The notes under the pieces are model-generated. The model had not been told where the DNA came from, did not search any database, and saw only the letters and a list, made by a program, of their open reading frames with translations. DNA of 64,000 nt, taken from assembly GCA_951802425.1 (NCBI GenBank), contig OX637803.1, forward strand, positions 434,001 through 498,000. The letters are read 5' to 3'. The translations under genes and the position numbers were made by a program. Shown piece after piece: positions 1-10,020 of this stretch. Numbering within the stretch: position 1 is the first letter of the stretch; every line of letters begins with the position of its first letter. Source of the stretch: Clavaria fumosa (Eukaryota; Basidiomycota; Agaricomycetes; Agaricales; Clavariaceae).

Positions 1-276
1 GCTTAGTTTCAGCCCCAGACTTTGTGCGTATTTCTTGTCGATGGTGGAAGCTGAACACCCAGAGTCCACTAGCGCGTATCCGAGTTTCCGTCTTCCATTA
101 CTGGGGTTTTCCATTACTACTGGTATTTCCATACAAGGCTTTTCAGGGTTTGCCTTGACTTTCTCTTTCCTTAGGTTCAGTCTAGAGGGCAGAGAAGGGG
201 TCACCAGGACCTGTTTATTCATGGCGGGGACACGAGGGGGTACATAACTTTTCCTCAGCGAAGAAGCTGAACTCAT
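1..276 (-). CDS. pol N-terminus of element A (aspartic protease), partial
   Basis: The minus-strand reading frame opens with ATG at 276-274, which overlaps the gag stop (ATGA). It runs off the left edge after about 92 codons. Near its end it reads ALVDSGCSAS followed by TIDKKYA. D-S-G is the catalytic signature of retroviral-type aspartic proteases, which cleave the retroelement polyprotein inside the particle. Reverse transcriptase and integrase would follow outside the window. No stop is seen in the visible part. Confidence 0.8.
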   Translation of the reverse strand, partial: MSSASSLRKSYVPPRVPAMNKQVLVTPSLPSRLNLRKEKVKANPEKPCMEIPVVMENPSNGRRKLGYALVDSGCSASTIDKKYAQSLGLKLS

Positions 277-1184
277 TCTTCGCCGGTAGCAAAATCCACT
301 ATTTCTTTTTCTCTAACCGTGACTAGGTCTCTTAACCTCGCGATTTCGGCCTGTGCTTGTTCCAACTGGTCGCTCGGAGCTTCCGCAGGTACTTTGCGAG
401 CTGGGGTAATCGGAGCAGGGAGGGTAATTACTCCTCGGACTTGCTGGGTGCGGTGCATGGGCGGGAGCGGACAGTTCTTGGAGATGTGACCGAAGCCGCG
501 GCAGTTGTAGCATTGGAGCTCAGCGGGTTTCGGGTGGGAGCGATCGATGATCATTGCGTCGGGGTTTCTGGCTAGCATGACAGCGGGTGGGAGTTGGGTC
601 TGGGTCGTGGTCGTGCGCGGAGGGGGAGCGGGGGCGTGGGCTTTTCGGAGCGACTTGAACTCTTGCCCGAGGTCGTCCATCCGGATTGCCTTGTTTCTCC
701 ACCCAATGTAGGTGGCAGGGAGGGCGTTGGAGTTGTAGATTTTCTCGACGAGGGGCTGGTTAAGCCCGTTCTTGAGATACTCAATAAGAACCGACTCGTG
801 GTGGGTGATGGTGAGGTGTGCCATGCGATAAAGTCGGTCGAACTCGGTGAAGAATTCTCGGGCAGTTTTGCCGCTCTGTCGGAGTTTCTGGAGATTGGCG
901 AGGGCCTGAGTTTCGTCAGCCGTGTCGAGGAATTCGTCGTCTAGGTCGTTCATGAAGTTGGTCCAGCTTCCCATGGTCTCCATCTCGATTATTCAGTTGA
1001 CTCGGGCATTAGCCCATTCTTCGGCGTAGTCCAGACACATCTTGTTAAGAACAAAGTAAATTTTCTTTGCATCGGTTTCATGCCTCTCGTGTTCTGAGGC
1101 AAAGAGGAGGGTGAATTGTCGTTTGAATGTCCGGTAGCCAGTCTGGTCTCCATTATAATCCTTTACCATAATTCCGCTACTCAT
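273..1184 (-). pseudogene. gag of element A, interrupted by one TGA
   Basis: Reading from ATG at 1184-1182, the frame encodes a capsid-like domain and then a CCHC zinc knuckle (CYNCRGFGHISKNC). It ends in a coiled-coil-like tail. An in-frame TGA at 995-993 splits it after about 63 codons, and the same frame continues afterwards, so a single CGA-to-TGA change explains the break. The family product is the structural capsid/nucleocapsid protein that packages the element RNA. Its ATG overlaps the stop of the upstream ORF (ATGAGTAG), and its stop overlaps the pol ATG (ATGA). Confidence 0.82.
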
Positions 1185-2010
1185 CGTCGGAGTCGAGGTC
1201 GTACGGCTGGATTGATGAGACGTCTGAGGGTCTGGGGGATGAGACATTGTCGGGGTCAGTGAGTGGGTCGAGAGGCTCGGGCTGTGGTATGTGGACGGCG
1301 GCTCGGTATCTGGCGGCGAGTGCTCTAGCTGCCAGGAGATTGGGGATGTTGGTTGGGGTGATGGGGGAGACTGGAACGTTAACGGGGATCCGGGAGCATC
1401 TGCTAGGAACGGTGGGATAGGGCTGAGTGGTACGAGGCTTCCAGTCCACGATGGATCGTGTGGCAGTATCGACGAGGTACTCGGCTTGGTGTCCGGTGAT
1501 CGTGATGAAACGTTCGCTGGGCTGGGTCTGCATGCACTTGTTGGCGAAAGTTCGGGTGGTGGGTACGGGCGAGGCGGGACGCGGAGACGGCGAGGCTTCG
1601 GTGGAAGCGGGGGTCGGGATATTGTCGAGTTCTTTGATGTCGAGGCCTTCTAAGACCTCAGCGATATCTTCTTGTTGTTGGGCAATCCAAAGTTTGGTCA
1701 GGCATTCGTGCAGGCCTTCTATGAATTTGACCTGACTGTAGGTCTCGAATACGCATTGTACGCGGAGGGTTCTGGAGGTAAGTAGTCTGGTAGGGATAAA
1801 CTGCCTCTCAACGGAACGATAAACGATGCTCTTCGGGTACTTTCGGTACTTGGGAGTGGGTGGGCGTGTGATTGCGGTCAGGGTTCGTCTGTCGATGTGT
1901 CGCAGACGGTTTCATCGCCAGGTCTCGCGGATTTCAATCAGTCCGGGAGGGGGTGGCAGGTGCAAGGCGTATTGCCGTGTTTGGTAGGCTTGGTCGGCGG
2001 GGTCGTTCAT
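1177..2010 (-). pseudogene. Accessory ORF upstream of gag in element A (ORF0)
   Basis: A frame of about 278 codons runs from ATG at 2010-2008 to TAG at 1179-1177. It lies between the primer-binding site and gag, and is broken once by TGA at about 1914-1912 (CGA would restore an open frame). The N-terminal half is basic and contains a predicted helical stretch near FIEGLHECLTKLWIAQQQED. The C-terminal half is Pro/Ser rich and ends in acidic residues (YDLDSDDE). I recognise no domain. The TAG overlaps the gag ATG, suggesting coupled termination-reinitiation. Ty3/gypsy elements usually have no ORF here; element B has one in the same place. Confidence 0.55.
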
Positions 2011-2082
2011 ACAAGTCGCAAGGACAGTGGGAGAAGCCAGGTTTGAAAAGAGAACCAGGTCCAGAGGGGAGGTGGTTATGGG

Positions 2083-2095
2083 CAGACTTGTTATT
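2083..2095 (-). promoter_or_regulatory. Putative self-priming primer-binding site of element A
   Basis: In element orientation the 13 bases AATAACAAGTCTG start one base inside the LTR boundary (2097). The exact reverse complement of these 13 bases lies within the LTR at 2180-2168, about 30 bases downstream of the TATA box. The 5' end of the transcript could therefore fold onto this site and prime minus-strand DNA synthesis, as in Tf1. No tRNA-like TGG start is seen. Confidence 0.72.
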
Positions 2096-2096
2096 A

Positions 2097-2688
2097 TGTT
2101 ACGACTCTCGTTACCGGGGGTCCTAGGCAGGCTAGCTGGGTAGGAGGACAAGAGGGGTGGTATTCCAAATAACAAGTCTGAGGTTTACATCGTGTCTACT
2201 TACCTACTTATATACTAAATTAGAGGGATTGGGTACTGACTATAGTACAAAGAGAAGGGGGAAAGGGACGGCAACGGTCGCGCATAACGTAGGGGTGAAA
2301 GTATCTAGGGAATGGTCACATGGTCGCGGAGACGACAAGAAGAGAAGTCCCGGTCATTGGGGGGATGGATCGCAGGCGAGGGGAGGAACAAGGGTGCCAA
2401 AGGGACAGGACAATGGTAATGGGAGGGAAATACAAGGAGGTCACCGGATCTGGACTAGTCTTGATGGTATCAAGTCATCAGGTGTCAAAGAGAGACAGGA
2501 TGATGGCATCCCACATCGACGTTCCATCACGAAAATGGGCCGTCTCCTCGGTAGTGGTCATGTGATGGGTAGTCAGGTGGTCAGGCGCTTACCAGCCATG
2601 TGATCGCTGGCTAGTTAGTCACATGTCCGGGATCCCGGGCGTGTCTCATGACATAAGCGCGGTGGTCACCTGACTACGCACTGTAACA
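2097..2688 (-). repeat. 5' LTR of element A
   Basis: The segment begins TGTTAC (2097) and ends GTAACA (2688), the short inverted ends typical of LTRs. It contains the TATA box and the primer complement. Length would be 592 bp. The outer boundary is inferred from the terminal motif, since the second copy is not visible. Confidence 0.62.
2168..2214 (-). promoter_or_regulatory. LTR promoter of element A: TATA box and predicted transcript 5' end
   Basis: In element orientation the LTR holds TAGTATATAAGTAG (TATA at 2214-2206). About 30 bases downstream lies CAGACTTGTTATT (2180-2168), the complement of the primer-binding site. The start point is predicted from spacing only. The TATA context is nearly identical to that of element B although the LTRs otherwise differ. 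Confidence 0.62.
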
Positions 2689-2770
2689 GCTGCGGACTGT
2701 GCGAGCCTGCAGAAGTGCTGTGGAAGGCAGCTGCGGACTGTGCGAGCCTGCGGAAGTGCTGCAGAAGGCA
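2689..2770. repeat. 41-bp tandem repeat, two copies plus a partial third
   Basis: Copy 1 (2689-2729) and copy 2 (2730-2770) both begin GCTGCGGACTGTGCGAGCCT and differ at only a few positions. A truncated, more diverged copy follows from 2771. The array abuts the outer edge of LTR A exactly. Confidence 0.8.
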
Positions 2771-3830
2771 GCTGCAGACTGAGCAGGCCTGCAGGGCAAC
2801 GCACTGCAGTAGATGGACAGCATCCTTGGGCTGCGGATGAGGAGCTGCACCATGGTAACCCACAGCCCCCTTTAGGTATATAAGGGGTGCAGTGACATGG
2901 GAAACCCCTTAGCATTGTTCACTTGTCCCTATCACCTTATTGTACTTTGGTGAATCACACTGGCTTTCCCTACTGCTGACAAGAGATACCCTATCTCCCT
3001 CTGGCCCAAAGTAGCGATAACACTGACCTCCGGACGACTCCACCCATCACTTAATCAGCGATGAATGCAAATCACATGACTCACACACCACCTGACTGAT
3101 TTCAGTCACTCCACCTGTATTGACATCCTTGGATGTGATCACCCGGACCGCCAAGCACTCGAGCATGTGCTTTTTCATGGAATAGCCAATCTCAGACAAT
3201 GGATCATCAAGGCTGCTGAGTCCAAGTACAGAGCCAGAGCCACCCTACTTCGCTCCCTTCTAGGTCCTGGAAGGCCTAGCGACAGAATACTTTCCCAATT
3301 CAATCCCATCGACCAGACAGCTTTTGACCCTCCCATTCCAGCACTCAGGACTAACATAGTCCCCACACCTGACCACCTTATGGAAAGCACTTCCAAACAC
3401 TCGGCCCCACTTCCTGTAACAGTCTCAATGGCCACTGAGAAGGTTTGTCAGCACCAAATGCAGGCAACAGTTGGATCACCTTTGGTACATAAAGCCAACC
3501 AACAGGACAAACAAGTTAGGTAGTGAAATGGAGATAACTAAATTTTGGACAGGTTGATATTTTGACTCACAGGCAAACAAACAGTCATGGATATGTGTCA
3601 GGTGTACATTCGCATCCAGACTCACAGTGACAATGAGGCAGTTGATAATGCCTTCCAAGATGACCTCAGACATAGCGTGACACAGGAGGTTTTGGATGTA
3701 CATAGGAGATATGTCTAGGGGGGCTGGCTCCAGCGGCAAAGTGTCTGAGTGCACAATGTCTGTGAGGGTGGCATTGCAGATGATGTTGAGCAGCAAAGGC
3801 AGCAAGCGTACAATATCGGCTGCCCAGCAG
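2771..3830. other. Repeat debris without a supported gene
   Basis: A TATA-like GGTATATAAGG at about 2875 followed by LTR-like sequence may be an old LTR promoter. A plus ORF (3167-3523) and a minus ORF (3476-3805) have no domain I recognise. The minus one has a region near GIINCLIVTVSLDANV that reminds me of a widespread basidiomycete hypothetical family, but it is not complete. Both sit in CpG-poor sequence and look like transposon-associated or decayed coding fragments. Confidence 0.4.
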
Positions 3831-4463
3831 CATCAGGAAAAGGGGAAATTACTGAATCTGCCTTAGGCAGACTTAAACTTTTCATTAAGACAGATTAAGA
3901 CAATTAAGACAGATTCATAAATTGGATAGTCTTAATCTAAGACCAATCACTTAATCTTGACTTAATTATGCTTCAAAGTCATGGCTCAGCAAATTGAAGC
4001 ATACCATTTAAGTGACAGCCTGACTTGGTACAGTTTTCATTGTACACATTGACAGTAAAACCCACCTCTGACTGTCAAGAGCACTTACAAAATCTGCCCT
4101 AAGGAGAATAAGGTGATCAAGTCACTGATTATGTAAGAGTTGGCATAAATTTTGTAAATTGTGACTTTGTCACTTTATGGCCTTAGTCTCCTTAGGGCAG
4201 ATTTTGTAAGTGCTCTTGACAGTCAGAGGTGGGTTTTACTGTCAATGTGTACAATGCAAACTGTACCAAGTCAGGCTGTCTCTTAAATGGTATGCTTCAA
4301 TTTGCTGAGTTGTGACTTTGAAGCATAATTAAGTCAAGATTAAGTGATTGGTCTTAGATTAAGACTATCCAATTTATGAATCTGTCTTAATTGTCTTAAT
4401 CTGTCACAATACAAAGTTTAAGTCTGCCTAAGGCAGATTCAGTAATTTCCCCTTTTCCTGATG
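3831..4463. mobile_element. Fold-back (long inverted repeat) element, 633 bp
   Basis: The left arm (about 3831-4113) and right arm (about 4181-4463) are inverted copies of roughly 283 bp with scattered mismatches, around a spacer of about 67 bp. The ends read CATCAGGAAA and TTTCCTGATG. No ORF of note lies inside. No clear target-site duplication flanks it. It is non-autonomous; the mobilising family is unknown. The same 10-bp terminus occurs on the MITE at 63660-63880. Confidence 0.85.
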
Positions 4464-4589
4464 GGTTGACAAGTTGCTCAAGTTGAGATGCCAAATTCTG
4501 GTGTGCTGGTTCTTGAGCTTGTGCTTCCACAATGATGAGAAGAAGCAGCGGGTGTCCGTGGCCGCGGCATCTGCCCCGGGCCCACTCAC

Positions 4590-4913
4590 CTTGATTGAGA
4601 AGTCGTCGACGGAGTTGCCGCCTACAACGGAGTTGGCCTGGTCACCACCTTCGAGAAGCGTCATCTGGGCACGTAACAAGGCGACCTGTCTTTCTTGTTC
4701 CTCGAGTTGTACGCGCTGGTGCTCGACCATTTCGTGCGCGATGTGCTGGAAAAGAGAAAAAAAAGGGTTAAGGCATATTGGTCATGCGCAAGAGTCAAGT
4801 TCTGTGAGGATGCTCACGAAGTTGGACAATGCATAGTGATATTGCTCTCTGGAGACAACATCTGGGACTGGTGGTCGTGGTTGCTGCTGCTGCCGCTGCT
4901 GCTGAGATGCATT
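4590..4913 (-). pseudogene. Two-exon remnant of a coiled-coil protein gene
   Basis: Two in-phase minus-strand exons are visible, 4913-4818 (32 codons) and 4745-4590 (52 codons). A 72 bp intron with GTGAGC donor and a pyrimidine tract plus CAG acceptor joins them. The peptide is Gln-rich, then helical (SREQYHYALSNF; EMVEHQRVQLEEQERQVALL), consistent with a coiled coil. A GTGAGT donor ends exon 2. The following sequence runs directly into the fold-back element at 4463, so the 3' part seems lost or displaced. I cannot resolve upstream exons or name the family. Confidence 0.4.
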
Positions 4914-5306
4914 CTGTCATACACAGTGTCTGTAGTGCTTTGCGCTCCCGCACGGATTGCTCGGGGTCACGTGGCGGACTGCCAGCGTACAGCAGTTTGG
5001 GCTGTGGTGTCCAGGTTGTAAACTGCCGAATCTCCCAACTATCAAACTGTCGAGCAACGAGCGCTGCAACAGCTCTTTAAAGCTTCAAATCGTGCGGTCG
5101 TCCGATGTCCGTGGCTGCCACGACGCACACCACACCAGACGCCGCACACTATAGACGCCACGAGGCGCCTGGCCGACTCATTCCTGGGTTACTTGAGTGG
5201 ATACCGAAGGCTTCTTGGCGCTGGGGAACGCTTCGCTGACCCCGTTTCGCAGGCCTTGTCGCTGGATCGAGTAACGCGCTGATCCCCAACGCTGCGGAGG
5301 AAGACG
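4914..5306. other. Region between truncated gene and membrane protein gene
   Basis: Contains possible unresolved upstream exons of the truncated minus-strand gene and the promoter of the plus-strand gene starting at 5307. CpG content looks normal. No ORF here is convincing. Confidence 0.4.
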
Positions 5307-6962
5307 ATGAGCGATCAACGCTCCCGTCTGCAGCCTCGCAAAGCCATTCGGCGTGATAAGCTTCGACAGGCCGAAGAGTCAGACGGCGAGCAGTGGGAAG
5401 ACATTCCACGATCCCTCTCCGCCTCACCAACCAATGAGCCTCCGCCCTCATCTCTCACACCCACTGACCACCTGATGATATCGCCACGCAGACGACTCAA
5501 GCCGCTGAGGCGCACCAAATATTCCGCAGCCACAGAGCCACCCTCCCCGCCCACAACCCCTGTGCCACAAGCTGACCTCCGTTGGCGACGACGAAACAAA
5601 GCGGGTACACGAGGCGTAAACGACGGCCAATATGACTTTCTCGTCCGAACCTGCTCTTCAATCGTTCGCTTCACATCCCGCTATACAACAGAAATACTGA
5701 AGACTGCTATCAAGATGTTGAAAATCCCTTTGGCGTATCTACTCTTCTTCTGGTTCTTGGCGCACATCGTGTCACGCCTTCACTTTGTCTTCCGTCCAGT
5801 CCTGGGGCCCGTGTGCTGGCTCCCAGTGATATCCCGCTTCCCCCTCTGCGTCCCGTTGCAGCCTGTTCCATCCGATCGTCGTCCCGCGCTGACCCCGCCA
5901 CCGCCAGCGGCCCAGTGGGCCGACTACCCGTCGCTGGTGCGCATGCAGTCGGCAGCCTTCGAGCAGCTGCTCGACAGGTCCACCGGGGGCTCGACCCTCG
6001 CGCTCGAACTCAAGAAGGCGGAGATGGCCACAAGCGACCTGGCCACACTTGTGCGCGCCAGTGACGAGCTGCGCTACCGTGACGAGCTTGCGACCAGTCT
6101 CGGACGCTTCATCGCGGATGCGCGCCTTGCGGGCCGGGGTTTGTTGAGGTTCCACTCCAAGGTTGCAAGTGCGGTTGACGGGTAAAGCATTTGCTTGTGT
6201 TGTTGTTATCTGATCTTGTCTTTGACCATGCGCTACAGGATCCTTGCCATTAATAACTTTGCACTTCGCGAGATTGAGGAAGCGAAGCGCGACGACAGTC
6301 AGAAACAGCAATCTTTCCTCTCTTACTTCCTGCGGTTGCCGTTGCGACTACTCGGACTTTCCTCCTTGGGCGACGAGTTCCAGTTGATAGTGGACTGGTT
6401 TCCCATGAAACCGTTGGTGGTGGACATGAGCTCGGGTGGCAAGAGCGCCAAGGTGGCATTGACGGACACGTTCAAGCAGTCGTTGGATGTGCTGTCGACT
6501 GCGATGGAACGACTGATCGTAGAGGCGGAGACGAACGTGGCGAAGCTGAACCAGCTTGAGGATGCGTTAGTTGGGATTCATGCGCTGGTGACACGGGAGA
6601 ATGTCTCTCTAACGAGCGCGCAGGAGGAGGTGCTGGCAGAGGTGTGGACGTGGCTGGGCGGAAACCGGAAACAGCTGGCGTCGTTCAAGAGGCGCGAGAC
6701 GGTGCTGCGGGACTTGGCGATATACCACCAGCAGGCGCGCACGCATGTGGTGGTAGCGCTGCAGACGCTGTTGAGTATGAGTGAGGATATGGATGAGCTG
6801 AAGAATAGGGTGGCAGCGCCTGAGTTGATCGAGGACCGCATTCCACTTGAAGTGCACGTGGGGAGTATTCAGGCCGGGTTGGAGAGGCTGATGACTGGCA
6901 GGTTGAAGGCGAAGGAGAGAGAAGTCGAGGCATTTGAGAGGATATTGTCGACAAATGAATGA
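5307..6962 (+). CDS. Conserved-looking membrane-anchored protein of unknown function
   Basis: Exons 5307-6181 and 6239-6962 join through a 57 bp GT-AG intron into 532 codons plus stop. Residues 1-115 are hydrophilic, Ser/Pro/Arg rich and probably disordered. A hydrophobic segment (IPLAYLLFFWFLAHIVSRL, around residue 140) is a likely single membrane anchor. From about residue 205 the protein is long and helical, with one more short hydrophobic patch (FLSYFLRLPLRLLGLSS) early in exon 2, and ends in a coiled-coil-like tail. It resembles an unnamed agaricomycete family known to me only as hypothetical proteins. Localisation to an internal membrane is inference. The upstream Arg/Lys-rich stretch could face the cytosol or nucleus. 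Confidence 0.75.
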
Positions 6963-7217
6963 AGGAGCGTCTGATGAGTCGGTGAAATCGTTGTGTAGAC
7001 ATTGTTTCTGTGATTAATTGCTCTGACTTTGTCTCCACCGACAACAAGCATCCCAAGTGTGTGAATGAATCAAATACAGCATTATAATGCAATGTCGAGC
7101 ATCTCCACATCTAAGCTCCTGGACGTGTGATATATCAATAGTGAATACTGTAGAGGTTCCGCTGGAGTCTGCACTATTTCTTCGCCTTCTTCGCATTCCC
7201 TCCTTATTCTTCGCCTC

Positions 7218-7855
7218 CTACTTCGTCTTCGGTTCCTCCTTCGCCTTCGGTTCCTCTTTCGCCTTCGGTTCCTCTTTCGCCTTCGGTTCCTCTTTCGCCT
7301 TCGGTTCCTCTTTCGCCTTTGGTTCCTCCTTCTTCGCCTTCGGTTCCTCCTTCTTCGCCTTTGGTTCCTCCTTCTTCGCCTTCGGTTCCTCCTTCGCCTT
7401 CGGTTCCTCCTTCTTCGCCGCTGCCTCCTTCGCCGCTGCCTCCTTCGCCGCTGCCTCCTCCTTCGCCGCCTTCTCCGTTGCCTCCTTCATCGCCATCTGG
7501 TCTTTCGCCTTCTTTATCGCCTTAGCTATCCTTTCCGCATTCTTAGCCTTCTCTTCTTTCTTCTTCCTCCTTGCCTCTTTTTGTGCCTCCTTCTCCGCTC
7601 TCCTTTTTGCTGCCTCATCCTCCTTCTCTCCAGTCAGGGACTCAATCATAAGGGGGTAGAAAAAGCTACGAAATCTCACGTTTTCCCAACCTCTCAAACA
7701 AGAACAACATCGAGGACGCCAATTCTGCGGGAGCGCTTGGTCAGGGATGCCGTCATTAGGAAACACCAGATCTGGGACTCACTCCGAAGCCGGCGTTGCG
7801 CATTTCTTGCACCCCAGCGTCCTGTTGTTCCTGTGAGTCCCCAGAGCAGCGCCAT
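7218..7855 (-). CDS. Lys/Glu/Pro/Ala repeat protein, small
   Basis: Exons 7855-7783, 7724-7680 and 7627-7218 splice in frame through introns of 58 and 52 bp (GTGAGT and GTGAGA donors), giving about 175 residues. The first 40 residues are basic with a hydrophobic patch (SSMLFLFERLG). Next comes a charged helix rich in K, E and A. The C-terminus is about ten near-identical repeats of the type KEEPKA, followed by a lysine end and stop. The protein is probably a highly charged helical or disordered chain; no enzymatic domain is present. The start is tentative, since open frame continues upstream toward 8240 in other frames. I do not recognise a family. Confidence 0.55.
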
Positions 7856-8289
7856 TTCCAGGTGAGGGATCGAGTTGCAGGAGGGAACGGCGGCACGGCA
7901 CTTTGATCAGCGAGTGCCCACAGCGAGCGGATCGGGCGCAAGCGCAAGACGTACCCAATACGTGGATAACATTTTTAAGAGTAGGACGCTGACCCAGATG
8001 GAGAACATGGTCGCAACGCTGGCGTTCACGGCTGCTAGCTCTGAGCGGGTGTCTGGAGCGAACAGCGAGACCATGCTGCGGTGCAGGGAGGAAAGTTAGG
8101 GAGGGGGGAAGGGTTCGCATGACGCGCCTGACGGGTCGCCATGTGGTTTTGAGGTTTTGAGTCGCAGCAGTGAGCGCACCCGACGCAGGTTTCGGGTCTG
8201 TAAGACGTGGAGACCGCGGCTGGATAACGACAAGGATCAAAGTTACAGCAGCACGTCACGCGACTTGGACAGAGCCACCAAGCATGCCA
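7856..8289. other. Promoter/5' region of the repeat protein gene and edge of the repeat island
   Basis: CpG-rich, no intron-bearing gene could be assembled; overlapping minus-strand ORFs (7779-8240, 8035-8259) may hold 5' UTR or an extra exon. LINE-like C/A-rich coding sequence begins soon after 8290. Confidence 0.35.
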
Positions 8290-8817
8290 ATCGCGGCTAG
8301 AAGTAAGCTACGCAGCAAGACCTCAACACCGGCAGCAAGAAGCAGCCCAACTCATTCCCAAGAACTCCAAGATACCCCAGACCCACCCCAAAACCCCACC
8401 AACAAAATTCCACCAAAACAGCAAGACAAGACAAGCGTCGACGCCAGCCCGAACAAAACATCAACCATCGAAGAACATGCATCCCTTCCCTCACCGAATC
8501 CCCCTGCTCTCACCCAAACCCCCCCCCAACCTAACACCTGCAATCCCAAGCTCATCCCCTAACATACCACCACCACCCGCACCAGCTCCCTTACCGACCC
8601 CACACAGAAACCAACCAACACCTCAACCACCAGCGACCCCCAGCCCCTCTCCACCTATGCTCTCGCCATCTCTCCCCCCCATTCCTCCATCCCCCAGCCA
8701 ACACGTACCAACCTGGCTGGACCAAGCGCTTGGATCCGCACACTTCCTATGGGAACTCATACCCACAACTCTAGTACCTATTACCAACTCGATTAACTCG
8801 CAACTCACCATATCAAA

Positions 8818-10020
8818 ATGGAAGAACTTCGATCCACATTCGAAAGCATCACCCGCAACGTCAACGCCGCACTCACCGGACAAACCACCAACACCACCAA
8901 AGACAAAGCCAACCACAACGAAATCCTTGACGCCATCCGTGATGTTTCTAACAGACTCCGCATCCAGGAAAAAGCCCTCAACAAGTTCAACAACACAATA
9001 TTCGCAACCAACACAGCCCAAACCACCAGCCGAGAACCAGAACCCCGCAACCTGACCTACTCTCAAGCCGCCGCTAAGCACCTACCTCCCCCTCAAAAAC
9101 CCAATAACAACCGAACTAACCCAGCCCCTGCCCCTTCCCCCAAGTGCTCCATCAGATACGTAGTACGATTCAAAGGACATCCTCCCCCCATTGAAAAATG
9201 ACTCAGCAACGAACGAGCCACGAACGCAAATAACGCACGTCTCAACCAATGTCCAGACACCAAAGGGAAAGTATCAGCCATAGCTGCCAAGGGCCGCCCT
9301 AACGGCAACTACGTGGTCACCCTATCCGAGCTTTCGTGCCCGATCTTCGCAGATAAACACAAAAATCTCATCACGGAAGCACTTGCCACCGACCAACCAT
9401 ACGTGATCGTAACAAAAGACCAGCCATGGGCCAAAATCGTCTTACACAACATACCAAAACTAGACAACCAGAGAAACCCATGCATGACCGAAAGCCTACT
9501 CGAAGCTGTCAAAGTCAACCCCATACTCGCAGGAGTCCACATTGCACAGGCCCCCAGATGGATACAGACGGAAACGGCCCTCCAGGACAAGAGGGCCGCA
9601 GCAGTATCGTTCACACTCATTGACCCCCCCACCACCATCCTACCAAGACTACTGATGGAACCCTTTTACATGTTTGGCTCCATGGTAAGGGTTGAAAGAT
9701 GGAAAGAAAAGGCCAAACCAATCCAGTGTTGCAAATGCTGGAAACTCAGCCACAGCACCAAGCAATGCCCAGCACTTGTACAGCAATGCAGAAAGTGCAG
9801 CAAGCCTGGGACAGAAGACCAACACCCTCAGCATTGTGAGGAATGCAAACACTCACCCAAACTGAGCCCCTCCTGCAGCCACCAAAGCTGCCCAAATTGC
9901 CATGAAAATAGCCATTGTGCAGACAATCCAAACTGTCCCAAGAGACAAGCCCTCATATTAGCACTAACCCCCCCAGCCCACCAAAATCCACACACATCAA
10001 AGGGTAAAGCACCATGCTAA
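8818..10020 (+). pseudogene. LINE ORF1 (gag-like, zinc knuckles), broken
   Basis: The frame carries a helical N-terminal region, a Pro/Ala-rich linker, and a central domain. It closes with several CCHC-type cysteine clusters (CCKCWKLSHSTKQC, then CRKC and CPNCHENSHC). It is interrupted by TGA at about 9199-9201, where CGA would restore it. The same frame extends upstream past a TAA at about 8800, so the real start lies farther left. Such ORF1 proteins bind the element RNA. The stop TAA (10018-10020) overlaps the ORF2 ATG (10014). Confidence 0.75.

Larger units (their letters stand above)
1..2688 (-). mobile_element. Ty3/gypsy LTR retrotransposon A, 5' part (cut by window edge)
   Basis: Reading leftwards on the minus strand the order is 5' LTR (2688-2097), primer-binding site, an accessory ORF, gag with a zinc knuckle, then the start of pol with a protease DSG motif. 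The rest of pol and the 3' LTR lie beyond base 1. The order and the DSG/CCHC motifs identify a Ty3/gypsy-like element. Both the accessory ORF and gag carry an in-frame TGA, so this copy is not intact. The LTR length rests on matching TGTTAC/GTAACA ends only, because the partner LTR is not in the window. Confidence 0.88.

Noticed and set aside
3831..4463. Direct target-site duplication of the fold-back element
   Set aside because: The flanking bases (CCAGCAG and GGTTGAC) do not match; the apparent AT/AT repeat is part of the inverted ends.
7087..7659. Plus-strand ORF of Phe/Ala/Ser repeats (FAFGSS)
   Set aside because: It is the complement of the KEEPKA repeats on the minus strand, where introns and a sensible charged protein are found.
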